Assembly (NCBI GenBank): GCA_039023545.1
Contig: JBCHKQ010000001.1
Location: 682,001 to 746,000, forward strand
Length of the DNA: 64,000 nt
Origin: Spirochaetia bacterium 38H-sp
GTDB taxonomy: Bacteria > Spirochaetota > Spirochaetia > Winmispirales > Winmispiraceae
Reading direction: 5' to 3'
This document shows, piece by piece, positions 1 to 7,675 of the stretch; within the stretch, counting starts at the first letter, position 1; each line of letters starts with the position of its first letter. The position numbers and the translations under genes are program-made. A model generated the notes under the pieces. It was given only the letters and a program-made list of their open reading frames with translations, had not been told where the DNA came from and ran no database searches.

Positions 1-254
1 TCTGATACAGCAAGCTTCCACTTATCAAAGACATCTTCCAGTTGTTCTGTAGCTCTTCTTGTTGTATCATAAGCAATCATATCCTTGCTTGCGGATACCA
101 GTTTTTGGGAAGAGACAACAAAATCCCATGCTTTATCCATAAAATCGCCGAGTATATAAGATACATAGTTTTGTACCATTATCCCCAAAAGACCTACAAA
201 CAAAATTACTGCTGTCAGAAACACAATAAACCGCAACCTGGAACGGAGTGTCAT
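1..254 (-). CDS. Methyl-accepting chemotaxis protein, N-terminal part (runs off the window)
   Basis: Only the first 84 codons are present; the gene continues beyond position 1. The start is the ATG at 254-252, preceded on the minus strand by AGGATGG at ribosome-binding distance. The peptide begins MTLRSRLRFIVFLTAV and has one membrane segment at about residues 8-27. A helical stretch with 'SASKDMIAYDTTRRATEQ' follows. It resembles the start of the chemoreceptor at 11762-13660 (membrane segment, then '[17 protein letters not shown]'), so it is probably a paralogous receptor with a periplasmic sensory domain. The signalling domain is outside the window, so the assignment rests on similarity to the complete paralogue. 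Confidence 0.7.
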   Translation of the reverse strand, partial: MTLRSRLRFIVFLTAVILFVGLLGIMVQNYVSYILGDFMDKAWDFVVSSQKLVSASKDMIAYDTTRRATEQLEDVFDKWKLAVS

Positions 255-302
255 AAATCCATCCTAAAATAAAATACTATTATCTACCTTGTATTCTAAT
301 AT

Positions 303-333
303 AAAGAAAAGCTCGTGGCAAATGCCGCGAGCT
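303..333 (-). terminator. Intrinsic terminator of the alpha-amylase gene
   Basis: Read on the minus strand, an AGCTCG(C)GGCA arm pairs with TGCC(A)CGAGCT around a very short loop. A T-rich run (TTTTCTTT) follows. It starts just after the amylase stop codon, as expected for a rho-independent terminator. Confidence 0.75.
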
Positions 334-340
334 GATAATA

Positions 341-1618
341 TTATTTTGTCCAGATAGCCCAGTTGGTCGGAGGGCTGTATGTGGTATCCGGGCCTATTTT
401 TATGATAAGTCTGCCATTGACTTCTGCTACATATTTGTTGTTATCTGCAGCAATAATATTAAGACTGGCGGATGAGGTTATTCCTGTTTCTCTTCTTATG
501 CTTATAAGCGTTTTTATCTTGTTTCTCAGATCTGGACTCCAGTCAAAAAAATGAGGCCAATAAACGCAGGGAGTGCCGGGATGGGTAAGGATATATGCAT
601 AGCCTTCCTCAACCTTGTCGGAGGGGAAAGGCCAATGGTTTTGACCACCTCCTGGAGAAGGGCCTGTATCATGATTATCTATAAATGTTACGGACATTGT
701 CGGCCACCAGCCAATGGCTCCTATAGCCTTTCCTTCCTTATCTCTCAGTCTCCAATACTCAGACCTGTCAACAGCAAGCTGAAGCTGCCACTTGGTAGTA
801 AAGTCAAATACCATGGAGTTTCCACCTGTGCCGTCTATCCAATCCATAAGCTTTTGTCTGTGGTAGTTTACGTTGTTTCCGGATGCATAATAATCACCCG
901 TTATATCAGGCCACAATTCTCCTACGGAAAGATATGGGGAAGTGTATATGTTGTAAAGCCCTGTATAATAAGGAGAATATCCTTTTACATAATCATATCT
1001 CCATCCGTCAAAGCCAATATCATTTTTTAACCAGAGAAGCCAATTTTTTATTTTGTTTTGGACGTCATAATAGGTATGGTCCAAGTCTCTAGCTGCAGCG
1101 TAGCCGTCTCCGGTATCATAGTCCCCTGTGCCTTGGCTCCATTCATCGTCCCGTGTGACAGCCTTAGAATTGTTGTCAAAGGCTGGGTTAGAAAAGTCCG
1201 CCCAGTTGTAAGTTCCTACACGATGGTTGATGACGATATCTGCGATTGCTTTAACGCCTCTATTGTGCAGAGCTGTGATTGCGTTTTTAAGTTCCTCCTT
1301 TGTACCGTACTTTGAGTTTAGATTATACCACTGTCTTGGCAGATAACCCTCGTCCGAGGCTGCATCAGATGGTGGAGGAAACCATACTGCAGAAAACCCT
1401 GCATCTGCAATAACAGATGAGTTTTGTGATATAATATCCCACCAATGCATAGTGCTATTATGTGATGTCCAATGGAATCCTTGAAGCAGTACGGCATCTA
1501 GGTCGCCATGATATGCTGCCAGATTGCTATTTGGTTTCCCATCTACGGAAAGCATCTGGGTACAGCCGGGAAGTAAAATAAGCAAAGCCAATAAGCATAA
1601 ATAGAATAAATATCTCAT
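341..1618 (-). CDS. Lipoprotein alpha-amylase, glycoside hydrolase family 13, plant-type (GH13_6-like)
   Basis: Endo-acting hydrolase of alpha-1,4-glucan, predicted to be tethered at the cell surface. The 425-residue protein starts with a lipoprotein signal (LLPGC, lipidated Cys19). The four GH13 regions are present: DIVINH (127-132); GWRYDY with nucleophile Asp209; GELWPD with acid/base Glu234; and IDNHDTG with Asp317. The stretch after region IV (HWPFPSDKVEEGYAYILTHPG) and the C-terminal 'VAEVNGRLIIKIGP' strand closely match plant amylases of subfamily GH13_6. A good ribosome site (AAGGAG) precedes the ATG. It lies divergent from the GH57 gene, so the two probably act together on starch or glycogen. 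The subfamily call is from remembered motif similarity. Confidence 0.92.
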   Translation of the reverse strand: MRYLFYLCLLALLILLPGCTQMLSVDGKPNSNLAAYHGDLDAVLLQGFHWTSHNSTMHWWDIISQNSSVIADAGFSAVWFPPPSDAASDEGYLPRQWYNLNSKYGTKEELKNAITALHNRGVKAIADIVINHRVGTYNWADFSNPAFDNNSKAVTRDDEWSQGTGDYDTGDGYAAARDLDHTYYDVQNKIKNWLLWLKNDIGFDGWRYDYVKGYSPYYTGLYNIYTSPYLSVGELWPDITGDYYASGNNVNYHRQKLMDWIDGTGGNSMVFDFTTKWQLQLAVDRSEYWRLRDKEGKAIGAIGWWPTMSVTFIDNHDTGPSPGGGQNHWPFPSDKVEEGYAYILTHPGTPCVYWPHFFDWSPDLRNKIKTLISIRRETGITSSASLNIIAADNNKYVAEVNGRLIIKIGPDTTYSPPTNWAIWTK

Positions 1619-1874
1619 AGCTTCTCCTTAATATAGAATATTAAAACGATTGTATTAATAATTGTGTCATAATAATTTGTTATTTGTAGATCGTGTTTTA
1701 TTTATATGTAAAATAAAAAAATAAATATAGATATAGGTTTAAGCTTTTGCACTACTACTTATTTAAAAAAAGAAACTTGCTAGCTCAAAAATATCATGGT
1801 ACTATAATTAAAACCTTTGCATTAATGTTTACTTTTTGAGATGTTTTATTTGGTTTTTATAAAGAAATAAAACG

Positions 1875-1916
1875 CAAGATGATATCTTGTGCAATTTTTT
1901 TGCATAAGATTATGTT
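1875..1916 (+). promoter_or_regulatory. Predicted promoter and dyad operator of the GH57 gene
   Basis: In the 506-base gap between the divergent amylase and GH57 genes, a -35-like TTGTGC (1887-1892) is followed after 18 bases by TATGTT (1911-1916). A dyad CAAGAT-gat-ATCTTG (1875-1889) overlaps the -35 box, as an operator would. The bases just before the -10 (GCATAAGAT, 1902-1910) recur just before the predicted -10 of the GH1 promoter at 7641-7649. The rest of 1619-1870 is AT-rich with no other clear structure; it must also hold the amylase promoter, which I could not place. Confidence 0.4.
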
Positions 1917-1994
1917 AAACAGGCCGTGATAGTCCATAACATTTTTGGAAGGATTTTATTTTGAAAAAGGGAATTTTTTCCTTGATTTTGGCAG

Positions 1995-2099
1995 TATCCC
2001 GACAGGGCACAAGGTTAGAATAACGCTTGATTGTTCCCTGTCTCAGGATATCTGATAGCCTTCTAAAAATCGGGTACGGTGGCAGATGCTATCGTACCC
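1995..2099 (+). promoter_or_regulatory. Structured 5' leader of the GH57 gene (two hairpins)
   Basis: Two strong stems lie between the predicted promoter and the start codon. Stem 1 pairs TATCC (1995-1999) and GACAGGG (2001-2007) with CCCTGTC (2036-2042) and GGATA (2046-2050), closing a 28-base loop. Stem 2 is a 12-pair hairpin, including two G-U pairs, from 2072 to 2099 with a four-base loop; its outer arms are GGGTACG and CGTACCC. No T-run follows, so it is not a simple terminator. It ends 15 bases before the ribosome-binding site and could control translation. I do not recognise a known riboswitch class. Confidence 0.45.
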
Positions 2100-2124
2100 A
2101 CTTAATATATGTGTGGAGGATAAG

Positions 2125-5118
2125 ATGAGACGTGTTTATTTTGTTTTTGCAGTCCTTTTTGCTTTTATAAGCTGCGGATTGCTTTTTGCAGGAGGCGGGG
2201 CGGAAGAAGATGTCCTGTATCTCAATATAGTATGGCACCAGCATCAGCCGCTTTACTATATGGAGCAGGATGTCTACTCTCGTCCTTGGGTAAGGGTGCA
2301 TGCTACCAAGGACTATTACGATATGGCAGCTGTCTTGGAGGATTATCCGGATGTACATGTTACTTTTAATATAACTCCGGTTCTTATAAAGCAGCTAGAA
2401 GATTTTGTAGCAGGCAAAAAGGATACCTACTGGGTGCTTGGAGAAAAGAATGCGGCCAGTCTTACAGATAGTGACAAAAGATTTATTCTTGAGAGATTCT
2501 TTGATGCAAATCATGACAATCTCATCAGGCCGTTTCCCAGATATTGGGAATTGCTCAACAAGAGAGACTCTCTTGGACTTGATAAGGCGATAAAATCTTT
2601 TTCCGAGCAGGATTTTAGGGACTTACAGGTATGGTTTCAGCTTGCATGGTGTGATCCTGTGTTTAGAGAAAAGGAGCCGCTGGCTTCTCTTGTAAAAAAA
2701 GGTAAAGGGTTTACAGAAGAAGATAAGAAGATCCTCTTTTCTGAGATTAGCCATATCATAAAGATGGTTCTTCCTGAGCATAGAAAACTTATGGAAAAGG
2801 GACAGATAGAGCTTATAACAACTCCGTATGCTCATCCCATACTGCCTCTTATATATTCTACCAAGGTTATGAAGCAAAACGATCCCTCTTCTCCTGCTCC
2901 GGAGAATTTTTCTTATCCCAACGATGCCATAGCTCATCTTAAAAAGGCAAGAGAGATTTACTACAGGCATTTTGGCAAGGAGCCTGCGGGTATGTGGCCT
3001 GCAGAGGGATCTGTATCTAAGGATATTGTCCCTCTTGTTAAAAAGGCGGGATTCTCATGGATGGCTTCCGGCGAACAGGTGCTTGCAAAATCTCTTGGAT
3101 TGGATGGTTTTACGAGAGATTCAAACGATACTGTAGAACAGTCTGCAATGTTGTACAGACCCTATTATGTACTTGGTCCCAAGGGCGAGAAGGTTGCAAT
3201 GGTCTTCCGCGATAACAGGTTGTCAGATCTTATAGGTTTTGAATATTCCGGTATGAGCGGCAAGGCTGCTGTGGATGACCTTTTTGCAAGGCTTAAAAAG
3301 ATAAAGAGCAAGCTTGATAAGAGTGGAGAAAAGGGGCCTTTTCTTGTTTCCATAATCCTTGACGGGGAGAATGCATGGGAGCACTATAAGAATGATGGAA
3401 AGGATTTCTTTGCAGAACTATACTCCAGGCTTTCTGCTTCTGAGTGGGTTAAAACAGTTACTCCTTCGGAGTTCCTTGCTATGTTTCCTGAGCAGAAAAC
3501 TATAGAAAACCTCTGGCCTGGCTCATGGTTTACTCCTGATTACAGCACATGGATAGGAGAAGAAGAGGAAAATAAAGCCTGGGATCTTCTTGGTTTTGTA
3601 AGAGCTCATCTTGCCAAGTACGACATGTACAAGTACAGAGAGGTAGAGCCTGATACTCTTGCCAAGGCTCTTGATTATATGTACCTCGCAGAAGGCTCGG
3701 ATTGGTTTTGGTGGTATGGAGATGACCAGGATTCTGGCGTGGATGAGTATTTTGATAATGCATACAGAGAATTATTAAAAAATGTTTACAGAAGTCTTGG
3801 CGATCCTGTTCCTGCAATCCTAGATGTGCCAATAATAGCTGAGCGTGCTGCAAAAGAGAGTGAAAGCTTGGAAAAGCCGGTGTCCGTCATAATAGACGGA
3901 AAAATAAGTGCTGATGAATGGAAAGGGGCCGGTCGCTTTGTAAAATCCGGAGGTGTCCAGGCAGCTGCATACAGCGAGCTCCAGGAGATACGATATGGAG
4001 TAAGCAAAACAGCTCTTGTTCTTGGAATTACCTCCAGAAATCCTTGGAACACCATTTTTGCCGATTCTTCTCTTGAAATATATTTCAAGCTGCCCAATTA
4101 TGCCTCTTCTTCTGTTTTTATGCTTGACGGAAGAACCCCTGTTGGCTTTGATTCTTCCCATGTTCTGGTAATAAAGGGTTCTGCATTATCTTGGTACAGA
4201 GTGGATGATAAGGGTAAGTGGATAGAGGAAAAGGCGGCAGTTAATATCCGTACTGCTGGCAGGGGGCTTGAAATAGAGCTTCCTTATACTTCTTTGCCTC
4301 CTGTTGAGATGGGTCAGCTTATACGGATAAAATCTTTTCTTACTGGAGCAAAAGGAGTCCGGGATTCTCTCCCTCAGAACGCCAACCTTATGGCTGTTCT
4401 TCCTGATACTGGTCAGACAGAGACTCTGCTTTCTGTTGTAGATCCTGCAGGTGATGATTATGGTCCCGGCTATTATAGCTATCCGCAGGATGCTGTTTTT
4501 GAGCCCGGTGTTTTTGATATCACAGAATTCTCTGTGAGCCAGGGGACAAGCGATATAGTGTTTACTTTTAAGCTTGCAGCTCCTGTAAACAATCCGTGGA
4601 ACTCTCCCATAGGCCTTTCTGTTCAGACTTTTGATATTTATCTGGATGTTATTCCAGGTCAAGGTGCAAGGAATCTTCTAGAGGGCAGAAACGTAAATAC
4701 TGCTGATGATTTTGCCTGGGATTATGCCATATGGGTTGAAGGTTGGAATCAAAAAGTGCTCATACCTGTTGATCCAGCAGATCCCGGTTCCGGTTTTGCA
4801 GAGAGTGCTGAGCTTAAACCGCGGGTTATGGTTCAGTCAGCATCTGGCAAGGTCACAGTCAGGGTGTCAAAGGAGATTTTGGGAGGTGCTACGAGCTTTA
4901 AACTTGCTGCTTGTGTACTGGGACAGGAAGGCTTCCCATCTGCCGGCGTAAGGCGGGTAAGAAATGTGGCTGAGACTGCTTCCCAATGGTCCTTTGGCGG
5001 TGCCAAATCCGATGATTACACGCGTATAATAGACCTTGTTGCCGATACCGCGGAATCACAGAAGAAACAGCTGGAAGAGCGGCGTGTTTCTTACCACGAG
5101 GTTGTTATCACAAAATAA
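2125..5118 (+). CDS. Exported GH57 alpha-glucan hydrolase (amylopullulanase-like) with C-terminal binding modules
   Basis: The start was placed at the ATG at 2125, with GGAGG at 2115-2119, rather than the in-frame ATG 39 bases upstream. The 997-residue protein has a hydrophobic export signal (residues 3-22; FISC at 14-17 could be a loose lipobox). The GH57 motifs are WHQHQP (37-42), PYAHPILP (about 234-241), WPAEGS with nucleophile Glu294, FRDNRLSD with acid/base Asp363, and DGENAWEHY (413-421). After about residue 615 comes a beta-rich region with two parts: a DOMON/CBM9-like module ('DGKISADEW') and a module resembling the C-terminal domain of glucodextranase. Such proteins cleave starch, pullulan or related glucans outside the cytoplasm. 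Exact specificity cannot be read from sequence. Two terminators follow. Confidence 0.88.
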   Translation: MRRVYFVFAVLFAFISCGLLFAGGGAEEDVLYLNIVWHQHQPLYYMEQDVYSRPWVRVHATKDYYDMAAVLEDYPDVHVTFNITPVLIKQLEDFVAGKKDTYWVLGEKNAASLTDSDKRFILERFFDANHDNLIRPFPRYWELLNKRDSLGLDKAIKSFSEQDFRDLQVWFQLAWCDPVFREKEPLASLVKKGKGFTEEDKKILFSEISHIIKMVLPEHRKLMEKGQIELITTPYAHPILPLIYSTKVMKQNDPSSPAPENFSYPNDAIAHLKKAREIYYRHFGKEPAGMWPAEGSVSKDIVPLVKKAGFSWMASGEQVLAKSLGLDGFTRDSNDTVEQSAMLYRPYYVLGPKGEKVAMVFRDNRLSDLIGFEYSGMSGKAAVDDLFARLKKIKSKLDKSGEKGPFLVSIILDGENAWEHYKNDGKDFFAELYSRLSASEWVKTVTPSEFLAMFPEQKTIENLWPGSWFTPDYSTWIGEEEENKAWDLLGFVRAHLAKYDMYKYREVEPDTLAKALDYMYLAEGSDWFWWYGDDQDSGVDEYFDNAYRELLKNVYRSLGDPVPAILDVPIIAERAAKESESLEKPVSVIIDGKISADEWKGAGRFVKSGGVQAAAYSELQEIRYGVSKTALVLGITSRNPWNTIFADSSLEIYFKLPNYASSSVFMLDGRTPVGFDSSHVLVIKGSALSWYRVDDKGKWIEEKAAVNIRTAGRGLEIELPYTSLPPVEMGQLIRIKSFLTGAKGVRDSLPQNANLMAVLPDTGQTETLLSVVDPAGDDYGPGYYSYPQDAVFEPGVFDITEFSVSQGTSDIVFTFKLAAPVNNPWNSPIGLSVQTFDIYLDVIPGQGARNLLEGRNVNTADDFAWDYAIWVEGWNQKVLIPVDPADPGSGFAESAELKPRVMVQSASGKVTVRVSKEILGGATSFKLAACVLGQEGFPSAGVRRVRNVAETASQWSFGGAKSDDYTRIIDLVADTAESQKKQLEERRVSYHEVVITK

Positions 5119-5120
5119 TT

Positions 5121-5205
5121 CCTATCCCCCAAAAAAAGGGGGCTCCTGGGGGTAGGTTTTTGTATCCTTCTGCGTTCCGGTCTTATACCGGAACGCTCTT
5201 TTTTT
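5121..5205 (+). terminator. Tandem intrinsic terminators after the GH57 gene
   Basis: The first hairpin (5121-5161) pairs CCTA(T)CCCCC with GGGGGTAGG and ends in TTTTT. The second (5172-5205) is a perfect 10-pair stem, GCGTTCCGGT/ACCGGAACGC, with a CTTAT loop followed by TCTTTTTTT. The second contains a one-base variant (TATACCGGAACG) of the constant motif of the intergenic repeat family that begins 10 bases later. Confidence 0.75.
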
Positions 5206-5215
5206 GTGCTGTGCT

Positions 5216-5344
5216 TGCCGGAGGCAGGAGGGGCTGCGCCCTGCTTCTATACCGAACGCACGGCCTGCTGGCGCATTCCGTGCTGCTTCCAAGCGGAAAA
5301 AACATGAGGTCCAGAGAACAGCTGCTGCCCCGACGTTCGGTATA
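5216..5344 (+). repeat. Variable-stem intergenic element, copy 1 (with a nested inverted copy)
   Basis: Left constant hairpin TGCCGGAGGCA (5216-5226). Outer arms are GGGGCTGC (5230-5237) and GCTGCCCC (5324-5331). Right constant motif CGTTCGGTATA is at 5334-5344. The loop contains a second unit in the opposite orientation: TATACCGAACG (5248-5258), then CACGG (5259-5263) pairing with CCGTG (5278-5282). It lies 31 bases upstream of the aminotransferase gene. Confidence 0.7.
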
Positions 5345-5375
5345 AATTTTTTTTGTTTTAGGGTAGAGTGTTTCT

Positions 5376-6551
5376 ATGAGAGTCAAGTTTTCTGACAGGT
5401 TTGAGTATCCTTTTTTTCCCAACAGGCTTTTTGAGCTTGCTTCTTCTGCAGAGGGTTATGTAAATCTTACTATTTCCAATCCTACGACCGTAGGGCTTCC
5501 GTATGAAGAGTCTTTGCTTGATGTGTTTCTGGAGCGTGATAATCTTGTCTACAGGCCTGATGCGAGGGGGCTTGAGAGGGCAAGGCGCGCAGTTGCGGAG
5601 TATTATAATAGAAGAAACTTGAGCGTTTCTGCGGATGATGTCCTTATAACAGCAGGAACAGGTGATGCGTATTCTTATCTTTTTAAGATGCTTTGTAATG
5701 CGTATGATAATGTACTTGTTCCCCAGCCTGGATATCCTCTCTTTGACCATATTGCTGCGCTTGAACTTGTAGAACTCAGAAAGTATGAGCTTGATTATTC
5801 CCACTCACGAGGCTGGAGAATTGATTTTTTTGATCTGGAGAAGAAGACAGACAATCGAACGCGTGCCATTGTGCTTATCAATCCCAATAATCCTACTGGT
5901 TCCTATGTGTGTCGGTATGAAGCGGAATCGCTTGCGCGTTTTGCATCGGAGAGGGGGATTGCTCTTATTGTCGACGAGGTTTTTTTTGATTTTTGCATAG
6001 GCTTTGTTGCGGATAGGGCGTCTTTTGTAGCCAGCACAGACTGCCTTTCTTTTACTCTTTCTGGTTTTTCCAAGATTTTGGGGCTGCCGCAAGTAAAATT
6101 TTCTTGGATTGTCACTTCCGGCCCATCCGATTGTATTTCGGAGGCAAAAGAGCGTCTTGAGCTTATAAGTGACACATATCTTTCTGCTTCTGTGCCTGTG
6201 CAGAACGCAGCTCCAGCGCTTTTTACGGCAGGTCATCCTATCTTTGGGGCTATAAAAGAACGGATAAATGAGAACTATGTTTTTTTGGATAAGCTTTTTG
6301 CGGACTCGGCTGTGCGGCTTTTGCGGACTTACGGTGGTTGGTCTTGTGTGCTTGAGCTTCCCCGTATCATGAGTGAGGAGGAGTGGACTGAGCGTCTTCT
6401 ACTTGAGGCAGGGGTTTTGGTTTATCCGGGCTATTTTTTTGATTTTATAAGAGAAGCTTATATCGTAATAAGCCTTTTGCCAGAACATCCTGTCCTAAGA
6501 GAAGGGATAGGCAGGTTTGTGGACTTTTGCAAGAAACATGGGATTATGTAG
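5376..6551 (+). CDS. PLP-dependent aminotransferase, class I/II fold
   Basis: A 391-residue fold-type I PLP enzyme that should transfer amino groups between an amino acid and a 2-oxo acid in the cytoplasm. Visible signatures are 'LITAGTGDAYSYLF' (cofactor phosphate region), 'PQPGYPLFDH', the 'NPNNPTG' motif, 'IVDEVFFDF' (Asp that contacts the pyridine nitrogen) and 'SGFSKILGLPQVKFSW' with the Schiff-base lysine. Overall it resembles aspartate/alanine-type aminotransferases, but the usual Arg-containing C-terminal substrate motif is not obvious, so the substrate is unknown. It stands alone between two variable-stem elements. No strong ribosome site precedes the ATG (only a weak GGGTAGAG). Confidence 0.82.
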   Translation: MRVKFSDRFEYPFFPNRLFELASSAEGYVNLTISNPTTVGLPYEESLLDVFLERDNLVYRPDARGLERARRAVAEYYNRRNLSVSADDVLITAGTGDAYSYLFKMLCNAYDNVLVPQPGYPLFDHIAALELVELRKYELDYSHSRGWRIDFFDLEKKTDNRTRAIVLINPNNPTGSYVCRYEAESLARFASERGIALIVDEVFFDFCIGFVADRASFVASTDCLSFTLSGFSKILGLPQVKFSWIVTSGPSDCISEAKERLELISDTYLSASVPVQNAAPALFTAGHPIFGAIKERINENYVFLDKLFADSAVRLLRTYGGWSCVLELPRIMSEEEWTERLLLEAGVLVYPGYFFDFIREAYIVISLLPEHPVLREGIGRFVDFCKKHGIM

Positions 6552-6578
6552 TATGTTTTTTAATTAAAATCAGTTTTC

Positions 6579-6649
6579 TGCCGGATGCAGGAGTCCCCGC
6601 AGTGTTTTTCTTGTCAGATCTTGCTTGCGCGGGGACGACGTTCGGTATA
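6579..6649 (+). repeat. Variable-stem intergenic element, copy 2
   Basis: Left constant part TGCCGGATGCA (6579-6589). Perfect 8-base arms GTCCCCGC (6593-6600) and GCGGGGAC (6629-6636). Right motif CGTTCGGTATA (6639-6649). It sits between convergent genes, with the CGTTCGGTATA end 4 bases from the stop codon of the AraC gene. Confidence 0.7.
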
Positions 6650-6652
6650 ATT

Positions 6653-7561
6653 TTATTTTGTGAGGGTAAGGGTAAAGCCTTGTCTTTTCCTGTATTCTCT
6701 GGGGCTCATACCGGTTATGTTCTTAAATTGTCTTGCAAAATAGTTGCTGTCTTTAAAGCCTGTTTTTTCTGCTATTTCTGTCATGCTGTTGTCTGTTTTT
6801 ACAAGGAGTTTACAGGCTTGACCGACTCGAGTTTTTGTGAGAAATCGCAGAGGGCTCATGCCCACTGCACGGATAAAGTGTCGCCTTAGTGTTGTTTTTG
6901 ACATGTTGGCTATGTTGCAGAGTTCTTCCAAGCTCCAGTCGCGGGTGTATTCTGTTTCTAGAAGTCCTATTAGTTTTCCTATCCTGACTGCTATTTCTGC
7001 GTCTGTACTGGGCAGATGCTGGTATTGCCGTGCTATGAAAACTAGGAGTTGGATGAGCAGGCTGTTCTTTTCTATTTTGTAGCCCGGGGGGCGTGTGTTT
7101 TCTTCTCTTATGCATTTTCTTATGATGTTTTCCACTTCTTCCAGTTGTGTTCCTGCTACGTTGAGTCTAGGTTCTGTTTTTTTTTCTATTCGTTCTCCGG
7201 GTTCTATTGTAAAAAAGGCGGTAAAACCGGGTATTCTCTTGAGTTGATCATGATAGGGTTCAAGGGCTTCTTCTCTAAACATGATGTTTACTAGCTTAAG
7301 TCCGCGTGCTTCGAAATAATGTGGGACCATGGGTTGTATTATAAAGAGGTCGCCATGTTTTATCTTGTGTATGTTCTTCTGTATGTGATGTACGCCTTCC
7401 CCTTCTAGTACAAATACCAGTTCGTAAAAGTTGTGTCTGTGTTCTCTGTATGTAAGGTCTATACCGTGATCTGGCATGTAAGGGGATGGAAGGAAATTGG
7501 TGGTTATCCTTATGTTTTCTTCATGGTCAGGGAAATGGTCTCTATCACTTACTGTATACAT
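6653..7561 (-). CDS. AraC-family transcriptional regulator
   Basis: A 302-residue regulator with an N-terminal cupin-type sensing domain ('REHRHNFYELVFVLEGEGVHHI', about residues 38-60) and two C-terminal helix-turn-helix units. The first is around 'SLEELCNIANMSKTTLRRHF', the second around 'MTEIAEKTGFKDSNYFARQF', ending in the family hallmark 'GMSPREYRKR'. It is divergent from the GH1-GH94 genes with a 114-base gap, so it probably senses a sugar or disaccharide and controls those genes. No clear ribosome site precedes the chosen ATG; an internal start at residue 29 is possible but would trim the cupin. Confidence 0.9.
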   Translation of the reverse strand: MYTVSDRDHFPDHEENIRITTNFLPSPYMPDHGIDLTYREHRHNFYELVFVLEGEGVHHIQKNIHKIKHGDLFIIQPMVPHYFEARGLKLVNIMFREEALEPYHDQLKRIPGFTAFFTIEPGERIEKKTEPRLNVAGTQLEEVENIIRKCIREENTRPPGYKIEKNSLLIQLLVFIARQYQHLPSTDAEIAVRIGKLIGLLETEYTRDWSLEELCNIANMSKTTLRRHFIRAVGMSPLRFLTKTRVGQACKLLVKTDNSMTEIAEKTGFKDSNYFARQFKNITGMSPREYRKRQGFTLTLTK

Positions 7562-7626
7562 TTGAACATATTGTGCTAAAAATCGGGCAAATCGTCAAGG
7601 AAATATCCCTTATATGCCAATATCAT

Positions 7627-7655
7627 TTGCATGTTCTATAGCATAAGATTAGACT
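7627..7655 (+). promoter_or_regulatory. Predicted promoter of the GH1-GH94 operon
   Basis: TTGCAT (7627-7632) and TAGACT (7650-7655) are separated by 17 bases. The spacer ends in GCATAAGAT, shared with the GH57 promoter at the same distance from the -10 box. It lies between the AraC gene and beta-glucosidase. Confidence 0.45.
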
Positions 7656-7675
7656 TTTTTGTTGGAGGATAGATA

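Noticed and set aside
42..272. Plus-strand reading frame at the window start
   Set aside because: It is antisense to the chemoreceptor start, which has a ribosome site, a membrane segment and similarity to another receptor in the window.
1995..2099. A c-di-GMP riboswitch before the GH57 gene
   Set aside because: CAGGGCA resembles one motif of the class, but the matching tetraloop-receptor and second helix are not there.
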